Source: Nostoc sp. HK-01 (lineage in GTDB: Bacteria > Cyanobacteriota > Cyanobacteriia > Cyanobacteriales > Nostocaceae). From it: a DNA stretch of 64,000 bases. A program made the translations under genes and the position numbers. Below, piece by piece: positions 57,259 through 64,000 of the stretch (positions are counted from its first letter, which is position 1; every line of letters begins with the position of its first letter). The notes beneath the pieces are model-generated. The model worked only from the letters and a program-made list of their open reading frames with translations, was not told the DNA's origin and searched no databases. The stretch is from assembly GCA_003990705.1 (NCBI GenBank), contig AP018318.1, forward strand, positions 1 to 64,000. The letters run 5' to 3'.

Positions 57259-57281
57259 TGAGCGGCAAAACTTGCCGCTCA
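57259..57281 (+). terminator. Hairpin after tsaE
   Basis: A 10-bp perfect stem (TGAGCGGCAA with TTGCCGCTCA) has a 3-nt loop and is followed by AAATTC, with no strong T-run. It lies 116 nt after the tsaE stop. Confidence 0.55.
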
Positions 57282-58603
57282 AAATTCATACTTCATTGCT
57301 GTAGGTTGAGAGGATTTTTGGGATGCTGTTCGATTAACTGAACTACAAGGACAAGTGTCCTAGCCAAATCAGCCTCACATTTTGATGACACTACAAGATT
57401 TTGCCGATAGCCGAGGGTGGATAATACACTCGTTCTATCTACCACTACCGCGTTCATCGAAGAAATTGACTAACATTACTGCCTTCATTATTCAAAAATC
57501 AATGAAATACTTTGCAATAGGAATTTGGCCTTGATTGACATTTACTAGCTACTGCGTTTAGCTAAGTTGGGCGTATGCTCGCAGATGATATTGCTGTAGA
57601 TGTCGGTAAATATTGAGTCAAAGCTTTTGAATGAAACAATCCTTTGGAGAGTGACATCTAGCAAACTGCCAGATTTTTTGAGTGCCTGCACTCAAGGTCA
57701 ATTACATTCAAATTAGAAATGACTTTAATTTTTTGTCTAGGGAATCATCTTTCTGAGAAGGCTCATATACAGATGACTTTCATTTAGCCAGTAAATACTG
57801 GTACATTTGTTTGATATACTTGTATTATGTTTGCCTTTGTACCTTCCTTTGATTAACTCAGTAAATTGTTTCTTTTAGTGTGTTTAATTGGATGCTAGTT
57901 TTTACTTCTAACTCCGTTTGCTTTGCTAATGCTGGCTTTTAAAGCACCAACTGCCTAGAAAAAAATCAATCAGAAGTGTAAAAAATAGGTTTTAAGAGCG
58001 TCCAAATTAACTGCATATAAAATTTATATTATGTATAAAACTGAGTGTTCACAGAAATTTGCCCGTTTACTTAACCCTATTAATTCTCTTCATTTTTTAG
58101 CTGAAAAATCCGGATAGTTAAACACAAAAGACTAGTTGAGAAAAGTTAAAAGATTAACGATCACTATCGTCATCGTGTCATCTATCCATTGACCTAGTAT
58201 TCCCAAGTTAAAACTAGGATCTGCAATTAAAAAGTAACTAATGATCAAATTATGAGATAAAGTAATTTAAATAAGTATTTTTAAAAGAAAATCTTATATT
58301 CATACTGATAACTCTTGATGAAGCCTAAACATTTTTAACCAAGTAACATAGTATTTATACGATTTAAAATCGTATAAACACTCAATTTTTCTCTTCAAAA
58401 TCTAAATCCTAGTATTTTTACGTAGTTAGTTAGAAAATCTGTGCCTCAACTTCTTTGCGGATTTCTACTGCGATCGCTCCACAGATACCGCCACTTTCCC
58501 AACTTAATAATCTGAAGGACATAGTATTGCCTGAATTTGGCTGATTGATGTCAAATTCAGTTCTTAAGGCTATCGCTATGATGCCTTATATCTAGTTTTA
58601 AAC
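57282..58603. other. Large gene-poor spacer with decayed fragments
   Basis: No full gene. Short protein-like stretches occur on the minus strand. One is 57293-57391, which ends with RTLVLVVQLIEQHPKNPLNL. The other is 58430-58585, which contains MSFRLLSWESGGICGAIAVE. I could not assign either. A 25-bp palindrome (12-bp arms, 58354-58378, arm TTTATACGATTT) sits between them. It looks like a graveyard of truncated genes. Confidence 0.4.
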
Positions 58604-58718
58604 AGGACTTACGCACCTAGGTTGTCGATTGAGACGAGGTGTAAGGGTTTTAAACATTTATTTATACCCTTATACCCTTGTCCAAGCCCTTGATTTTTCG
58701 CTTTCTGATGTAAATCCT
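58604..58718. repeat. AGGACTTACGCA repeat element
   Basis: The left end AGGACTTACGCA and the reverse complement of the right end (AGGATTTAC) match imperfectly. The interior has GAGGTGTAAGGGTTTT and TATACCCTTATACCC, which pair. About 115 bp long, it belongs to the dispersed palindrome family in this window. Confidence 0.55.
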
Positions 58719-58747
58719 ACTAAACTATGGCAATTTGAGTTCGGTAG

Positions 58748-60070
58748 TTATAACAAAAAAGTTAAAGCTTGACCGCGCACGTTAGTATTTACCTGATTCT
58801 GTTCATAAACAACCTCCCCCCCAACAATTGTGGTGACAGGCCAACCTGTGAGGTTCCAACCTTCAAAAGGACTCCAACCACATTTAGTTAATAATTCTTC
58901 GCGGCGGACTGGGCGGTAAGTATCCAAGTCTACTAATACTAAATCAGCATCGTAACCAGGGGCGATCGCTCCTTTGTTAGGAATACGATATGCTTGCGCC
59001 ACCGCCTGTGACATCCAGTGAACAACTTGCGCCACAGTACATTTGCCCTCCATTGCCGCAGTTAACATCAAAGGTAAAGAAGTCTCAACCCCCGGCATAC
59101 CTGAAGGCGTATTGGGATATTCTTGGGCTTTTTCTGCCAAGGTATGGGGTGCGTGGTCTGTAGCGATAAAATCAATCACACCATCGCGTAAGGCTTGCCA
59201 GAGAACTTGATTATCGTGGGGCGATCGCAATGGTGGATTCATCTGCGCTAAGGTGCCAATATCTTGATAGGCACTAGTATTTAATAACAAATGCTGTGGT
59301 GTCACCTCAGCCGTCACCCAACTCGGCTTATCTTGACGCAACAACTCAGCTTCTTCGGCTGTGGACATGTGTAAGATATGTAGCCGTCGCTGATATTTTT
59401 TAGCAAGATTTAAAGCTTTTTGTGTCGCTAACAGTGCAGCTTGATTATCTTGGATTTGCGAATGAATAGCTGGGTCATGAATGCCAGCAAATTCTTGTCT
59501 TCGTTGGTTAATACGTTCTTGGTCTTCAGCATGAACAGCAATTAAACGATTCCCCTGGGCGAAAATCGTTTCCAATACAGTATCTTGGTCAACGAGTAAC
59601 TGACCGTGCATCGACCCCATAAAAACTTTAATGCCGCATGTCGGCTGGGCTGTGAGCAAATCTGGTAGAACTTCTGCGGTTGCGCCAATAAAAAAGCCAT
59701 AATTCACTACAGATTTACCTGCAGCACGTTGGAGTTTGTCATCTAATGCAGCTTGGGTAGTAGTCAGAGGGCGGGTATTGGGCATTTCTAAAAACGAGGT
59801 GACACCACCCTTCGCACAGGCACAACTGGCGGTGAACAAGTCTTCTTTATGTTCTAGGCCTGGTTCACGAAAATGCACTTGCGGATCGATAACTCCTGGC
59901 AACAAAGTTAACCCTTGTGCGTCAATTTCTCTGGTTGCGATGGTAGCAGCAATCTCCGGTGCCACTTCCATGATGAGGCGATCGCGTGTGAGTACGTCCC
60001 CAACCATGAATTCACCATTGGGTAGAACAATGCGAACGTGGCGAATTAATAAACTTTGTGAAGATGACAT
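58748..60070 (-). CDS. pyrC: Dihydroorotase
   Basis: Zinc amidohydrolase of pyrimidine synthesis, closing carbamoyl-aspartate to dihydroorotate. The 440 residues are of the class I (PyrC/allantoinase-like) type. Metal-site motifs are DPQVHFREPGLEHKEDL, then IAVHAEDQE, LHILHMSTAEEAEL and the catalytic Asp in FIATDHAPHT. The PSGMPGVETSLPLML motif is also typical. It is monocistronic, with the start ATG at 60070. Class I assignment makes allantoinase the main alternative, but the motifs favour dihydroorotase. Confidence 0.93.
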   Translation of the reverse strand: MSSSQSLLIRHVRIVLPNGEFMVGDVLTRDRLIMEVAPEIAATIATREIDAQGLTLLPGVIDPQVHFREPGLEHKEDLFTASCACAKGGVTSFLEMPNTRPLTTTQAALDDKLQRAAGKSVVNYGFFIGATAEVLPDLLTAQPTCGIKVFMGSMHGQLLVDQDTVLETIFAQGNRLIAVHAEDQERINQRRQEFAGIHDPAIHSQIQDNQAALLATQKALNLAKKYQRRLHILHMSTAEEAELLRQDKPSWVTAEVTPQHLLLNTSAYQDIGTLAQMNPPLRSPHDNQVLWQALRDGVIDFIATDHAPHTLAEKAQEYPNTPSGMPGVETSLPLMLTAAMEGKCTVAQVVHWMSQAVAQAYRIPNKGAIAPGYDADLVLVDLDTYRPVRREELLTKCGWSPFEGWNLTGWPVTTIVGGEVVYEQNQVNTNVRGQALTFLL

Positions 60071-60314
60071 GGAGTTAAAAAAAATTACTCAAAGAGTTAT
60101 GTGTTAGTGAGAACTCTGATTTTAGGGTAAACTTGGTTGCGTTTTCTGTGATCACTTTTTGCAGCTAATTAAAAAAAAGTTTATTTTTAACTTATAAATC
60201 TGTCTGTGAAGATGTTACAACCAGCGTAGAAAACCTAATTCTCCCGTTAAAATTTACAAATAGAGTCTCCCTGAGCTAGTTAATTCCTACACTTTTCCTT
60301 ACTTCAGTACTTTC

Positions 60315-60956
60315 ATGCAAAATCAAGTGTCTGATAAAAATTCTAATCAAAAACCCGATAATTCCTGGATTGCCGAGCTAGGTAGAACAGTTGTATTAAG
60401 TATTGTTCTTGCCCTTGGTATTCGTACTTTTGTTGCCGAAGCTCGCTGGATTCCTTCTGGTTCTATGGAACCTACTTTGCATGGTACCCAAAACCAGTGG
60501 GAAGCAGACAAGATTATTGTTGATAAGTTGAAGTATAAGTTTGCCAAGCCCCAACGAGGAGATATTGTTGTTTTCTCACCCACTGACGAACTCAAAAAAG
60601 AACAATATCAAGATGCTTTTATTAAACGTGTAATTGGCTTACCAGGAGAAACAGTAGAACTGCGGGATGGTAAAGTCTATATTAATAGCAAACCTCTCGA
60701 CGAAGAAAATTATCTCAGTTCTAATCAACGTACAGTAGTTGATGTTTGCACTTCGGGACAACAACCAGCTTTTTTATCAGCCCCTCAAACCATCCCACCA
60801 AATTCATACTTAGTGTTAGGTGACAACCGTAATAGTAGTTACGACAGCCGTTGCTGGGGTGTTGTACCTCGTGACAATATTATCGGCCGGGCTGTACTGC
60901 GCTTTTGGCCACTAAATCATGTTGGTGGTATTGATAAATCACCTTTGTATCCGTAA
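60315..60956 (+). CDS. lepB: Signal peptidase I
   Basis: Membrane serine protease that removes signal peptides. The 213 residues have one N-terminal membrane segment (about 22-40), the nucleophile S50 in PSGSMEPTL, and the general-base K104 in FIKRVIGLPGETVE. The C-terminal motif is LGDNRNSSYDSRCWGVVP. A Ser/Lys dyad enzyme with all conserved boxes. The MOSC gene starts 15 bp after its stop, so the two are likely co-transcribed. Confidence 0.96.
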   Translation: MQNQVSDKNSNQKPDNSWIAELGRTVVLSIVLALGIRTFVAEARWIPSGSMEPTLHGTQNQWEADKIIVDKLKYKFAKPQRGDIVVFSPTDELKKEQYQDAFIKRVIGLPGETVELRDGKVYINSKPLDEENYLSSNQRTVVDVCTSGQQPAFLSAPQTIPPNSYLVLGDNRNSSYDSRCWGVVPRDNIIGRAVLRFWPLNHVGGIDKSPLYP

Positions 60957-60971
60957 CCGAGTCATACTAGA

Positions 60972-61790
60972 ATGCCATACCTAGCCAAAATCTTAATTTA
61001 CCCGATTAAGTCATTAGATGGGGTAGAGGTGCCACAAGCCGAGGTTTTGTCTAGTGGCGCATTAAAGGGCGATCGCGAGTTCGCCATTTTTGATGTACAA
61101 GGTAAATTTGTGAATGGGAAGCGTCATCCCAAAATTCATTTACTGCGAGCGTGTTACACAAGTCTCTTTGGGGAATCGCAATTTAGCATTTCTACCAAAA
61201 TTCTTTCTCTCAAAATCCCCAACTATAATTTGCCGCAAGTTTTTAATTTAGATATAGAAAAACAAACATTAGCCACAGCTTTGAGTGATTTTTTTGGGTT
61301 TTCTCTTACCATAGAGCAAAACTCACTGATGGGCTTTCCTGATGATACAGACTCTCCAGGGCCAACAGTGATTAGTACGGCAACTTTAACAGAAGTAGCT
61401 TCTTGGTTTCCTGGTATGAGTGTTGACGAAATGCGCCGTCGTCTACGTGCCAATATCGAAATTGCAGGCGTACCTCCTTTTTGGGAAGATCAACTATTTA
61501 GTGAACCAAATAAGTTAGTCTCCTTTAGAGTGGGAAATGTGCTGTTTTATGGAGTCAACCCATGTCAGCGTTGTATAGTGCCTACGCGCCATCCTGATTC
61601 AGCCACAGCTTACCCGGATTTTCAAAAAATATTTATCCAAAAACGGCAAGCAACATTGCCAGAGTGGGTTAAATCATCCCACTTTAATCATTTTTATCGA
61701 TTGAGCGTGAACACTAGATTACCCAGATCAGAATCTGGAAAAATATTACAAATTGGTGAAGAAATTAAAATAATTGCTGACATTAATTAA
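60972..61790 (+). CDS. MOSC domain-containing protein
   Basis: 272 residues with an N-terminal MOSC beta-barrel (LAKILIYPIKSLDGVEVPQA) and a C-terminal MOSC domain holding the conserved cysteine in GVNPCQRCIVPTRHP. MOSC proteins are molybdenum-cofactor-associated sulfur carriers or reductases, such as the mARC/YcbX group. No ferredoxin domain is fused, unlike YcbX. It lies 15 bp after lepB. moaA is also in the window but 18 kb away, so any link is only thematic. Confidence 0.88.
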   Translation: MPYLAKILIYPIKSLDGVEVPQAEVLSSGALKGDREFAIFDVQGKFVNGKRHPKIHLLRACYTSLFGESQFSISTKILSLKIPNYNLPQVFNLDIEKQTLATALSDFFGFSLTIEQNSLMGFPDDTDSPGPTVISTATLTEVASWFPGMSVDEMRRRLRANIEIAGVPPFWEDQLFSEPNKLVSFRVGNVLFYGVNPCQRCIVPTRHPDSATAYPDFQKIFIQKRQATLPEWVKSSHFNHFYRLSVNTRLPRSESGKILQIGEEIKIIADIN

Positions 61791-62257
61791 TTTTTATTTA
61801 AAGTTAAATATTTAAGTTTGATAAATATAAACCATAAGCTTACTGTTAAGCTAATATGCAGTTGTCCTCGCAAAATTTTCATATTTATTCTCCAGAGGTT
61901 ATTTACCAGTGAGGGACTGGTAAAGTATTTGCCGATAATATCTAATTTCAAATTTTATCCAAGAGAATTGGGTAAGCAAGTGTTCATCTATTTTTGATTT
62001 TGGCTCAACAGTTTCTTTGGTATATCACTAAAAGAGATCAAGTAAATTAAGGTGCTATAACAAAGTTTGAAGACTTAGTATAATTATGAGTTTGCCTATA
62101 CTATGTATGCGTATAACTTGGCAAAAGTAAATGTTTATACTAAAAATAGTAATATAGTCTGTTATTTTCCATTCGGAACAAGTTAGAAGAGAAAGAATTT
62201 TGTCAATAAGTCTTTGAGAATAAATATAGGTGCATAAGAATGATAATTGTAATGAAG
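61791..62257. other. Spacer downstream of MOSC gene
   Basis: 467 bp, AT-rich, with no gene or clear RNA recognised. It ends at the hairpin at 62258. Confidence 0.4.
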
Positions 62258-62290
62258 GTGGAGAGGGCGAGCTTCCCTCGCCCTCTCCAC
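62258..62290 (+). terminator. 14-bp perfect hairpin upstream of IS4-type element
   Basis: GTGGAGAGGGCGAG (62258-62271) pairs perfectly with 62277-62290 around CTTCC. The plus strand continues TACTCCTGTTTTTG. It is a strong terminator shape just before the transposon and may protect the element from read-through. Confidence 0.6.
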
Positions 62291-62318
62291 TACTCCTGTT
62301 TTTGATTATCATTATCAT

Positions 62319-63926
62319 ACGGGTCTGAGAGAATGATTTGCTCTGTTCAAAATCATGGCAAACTCAATTAATACAAGTAATTGAGCGATTGTAAAAAACC
62401 ATGAGTAGCAGTCGTAAAACCAATCGAGATCATGCTAAAAAGAAGCAACGCCCAATGATGGAAGACGAAGTAATTGCTTCTCAACTTGAGCAGTTACTTA
62501 CACCAGCAATCACTTCACAAGAAAATTACTACCGTCAACTGGGATTAAGAGACAGGATTCTCAACTTACCATTAATGGTAGCGGCAGTGCTAACTCTACT
62601 GTGGCGAGACGTGGCGGGAGCCACAGAATTAACCAGAATGTTAGCACGAGAAGGGTTTCTGTGGTGTAAACCTCTTGAGGTGAGCCAACAAGCAATATCG
62701 CAGAGATTTCTGACATTCCCAGCGCAATTATTTGAAAGAGTTTTTAAAGATTTAGTCCCAAAATTACAAGATTCTTGGCAAAGAAGAAGTAGGCGAAAAG
62801 TCCCCCAAAGTGTTCAATTCACTAAGTCAAAATTTGAAAAAATTTGGATAGTAGATTGTTCAATTTTGGAAGCTTTATTTCAGAAGCTTGACAGTTTAAA
62901 AGATGCTCCGCCTGGTAAATTAGCTGGAAAAATTTGTACAGTTATAGATTTAGTCAATTTTTTACCTGTAGAAATTTGGTTTAATGAGAATGCCAGAAGT
63001 GCAGATACAAATTTTGAATCAGATATTTTAAAGTCAGCAGATCCCCATACCTTACTTTTATTAGATAGAGGATTTTATCATTTTAACTTCTGGCTACAAC
63101 TAATTGCACAAAAAGTGAATTTTATTACTCGGTTAAAAAAGGGAGCAGCAATTCATGTCGAGCAGGTATTTACAGATAGCTTTTCTTTACGTGACCGTCT
63201 GATACGTCTTGGCTCTGGCACTAAGAAAACTCCGTTTATTACTTTACGTCTGGTCGAAGTTCGTTCAGCTAAGACCTGGCATTCTTATTTAACAAGTGTG
63301 CTTGAACCTACAGTTTTACCACCATACGTTGTGGCTGATTTGTACCGTCGAAGATGGAGAATTGAAGATGCTTTTAATACTGTAAAGCGGCTCTTAGGTT
63401 TAAGTTATTTATGGACTGGTTCTGTTAATGGTGTTCAATTGCAGATTTGGGGTACTTGGTTATTTTATGCTGTGTTAGTTGATTTAGGTGATGCTGTCGC
63501 CGACGAACTTTCTCTACCTTTTGACTCCATTTCTCTAGAGATGATTTATCGCGGTCTTTATCATTTTTATGTTGCTCATCAAAAAGGTAAGGCAACTGAC
63601 CCTATCAAATACTTTGCTGCACCAGAAAATCAAGATTTAGGCATTGTTAAACGACAACGAAAACCAAACATGTTGCTCATCGTTGCTCCTTTCCCTGATC
63701 AACAACGAGGCACACCTGAATTTTTCTTTCAGCCACCTTCTCAAATCCCCTTGACAACTGCCTCACAACCTTAACTTGTGACCAATGGTTATTTTCCCAC
63801 TAGCACATAGTAATAACCCGGATTAAGACATGTATCTGATACAACGTGAGTGTTCCACAATTGGACTTAAGAAACAATCAAAAAACGATTTTATTCAAAC
63901 TTCAATTTGCTCAATCACTTAACCTC
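62319..63926 (+). mobile_element. IS4-family insertion sequence (candidate ends)
   Basis: The transposase gene is bracketed by an 11-bp direct repeat ATCATTATCAT at 62308-62318 and 63927-63937, a length fitting IS4-type target duplications. The element ends inside these repeats show weak inverted similarity (left GGTCTGAGAGAATGA, right complement GGTTAAGTGATTGA). The direct repeat is AT-rich, so the boundaries are tentative. Confidence 0.45.
62401..63774 (+). CDS. IS4-family DDE transposase
   Basis: Full-length transposase of 457 residues. The DDE triad is D152 in WIVDCS, D222 in LLLDRGFYHF, and E322 in YRRRWRIEDAFNTVKRLLG. The last matches the IS4 family Y-x2-R-x3-E-x6-K signature. No frameshift or internal stop is seen, so it could be active. 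The start ATG leads into a basic N-terminus. Downstream sequence to the window end holds no gene. Confidence 0.92.
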   Translation: MSSSRKTNRDHAKKKQRPMMEDEVIASQLEQLLTPAITSQENYYRQLGLRDRILNLPLMVAAVLTLLWRDVAGATELTRMLAREGFLWCKPLEVSQQAISQRFLTFPAQLFERVFKDLVPKLQDSWQRRSRRKVPQSVQFTKSKFEKIWIVDCSILEALFQKLDSLKDAPPGKLAGKICTVIDLVNFLPVEIWFNENARSADTNFESDILKSADPHTLLLLDRGFYHFNFWLQLIAQKVNFITRLKKGAAIHVEQVFTDSFSLRDRLIRLGSGTKKTPFITLRLVEVRSAKTWHSYLTSVLEPTVLPPYVVADLYRRRWRIEDAFNTVKRLLGLSYLWTGSVNGVQLQIWGTWLFYAVLVDLGDAVADELSLPFDSISLEMIYRGLYHFYVAHQKGKATDPIKYFAAPENQDLGIVKRQRKPNMLLIVAPFPDQQRGTPEFFFQPPSQIPLTTASQP

Positions 63927-64000
63927 ATCATTATCATTACTAAAGTTTATGCCAAAAGACTCATAATATTAGTTCTAATTAAGCCTTGTATTTTTTGAAT

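Noticed and set aside
62055-62318. Minus-strand open frame of 87 residues
   Set aside because: It runs through the perfect 62258-62290 hairpin and has no protein-like pattern.

Overview
The window comes from a filamentous, heterocyst-forming cyanobacterium of the Nostocales. Direct evidence is an intact hetR, an orange carotenoid protein gene followed by its recovery-protein gene, a cyanobacterial PII gene, a sucrose-phosphate synthase, abundant GCGATCGC (HIP1) octamers, heptamer-type repeats such as TAGTCAA runs, and many long AT-rich intergenic spacers. No rRNA, tRNA or CRISPR array was seen.

Layout. 0-6 kb: nadC, then a type II peroxiredoxin and glutathione reductase pair (peroxide detoxification), a Uma2 pseudogene, a 21-bp minisatellite and an MsbA-like ABC exporter. 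6-13 kb: a sucrase/ferredoxin-like protein, small membrane proteins, a frameshifted ExoD remnant, a DedA protein, an orphan ABC-2 permease, a receiver-only regulator overlapping a histidine kinase, and Hsp20. 13-25 kb: a small ORF translationally coupled to a 1400-residue double hybrid kinase, sucrose-phosphate synthase, murF, and a membrane PAS-GGDEF-EAL protein. 25-34 kb: a TPR protein, ocp-frp photoprotection genes with a terminator-like hairpin between them, a DUF1537 kinase, and minCDE with an unusual N-terminal extension on MinC. 34-41 kb: glnB, thiD, lipoprotein and membrane-anchored unknowns, a subtilase with a C-terminal membrane domain, and a thioredoxin-like protein. 41-47 kb: a 0.83-kb tandem array that reads on the minus strand as serial small-RNA genes, then moaA, rpsD, a Cys-repeat secreted protein and hetR. 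47-64 kb: a coiled-coil/EamA fusion, a phosphate permease carrying an in-frame purine-rich insertion, a zinc dehydrogenase, a DUF442 phosphatase-like protein, ruvC, yvcK, tsaE, a decayed 1.6-kb spacer, pyrC, lepB, a MOSC protein and an IS4-type element.

The most notable element is the array at 41828-42656. It holds six units of about 127-144 bp plus a truncated seventh. On the minus strand the better units show a TCCGGA-like box (the DIF1-type -35 motif known from heterocyst-specific promoters), a fixed 30-nt spacing, a conserved block, and a hairpin followed by a T-run. This predicts serial small RNAs of about 60 nt and matches the architecture of the heterocyst-specific sRNA NsiR1. Here the array lies between a thioredoxin-like gene and moaA, about 3 kb from hetR, and not beside hetF.

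Intergenic space is rich in palindromic repeats: a dispersed element with a GTGTAAGG core (five copies), a MITE-like element with terminal inverted repeats, and hairpins that probably act as terminators.
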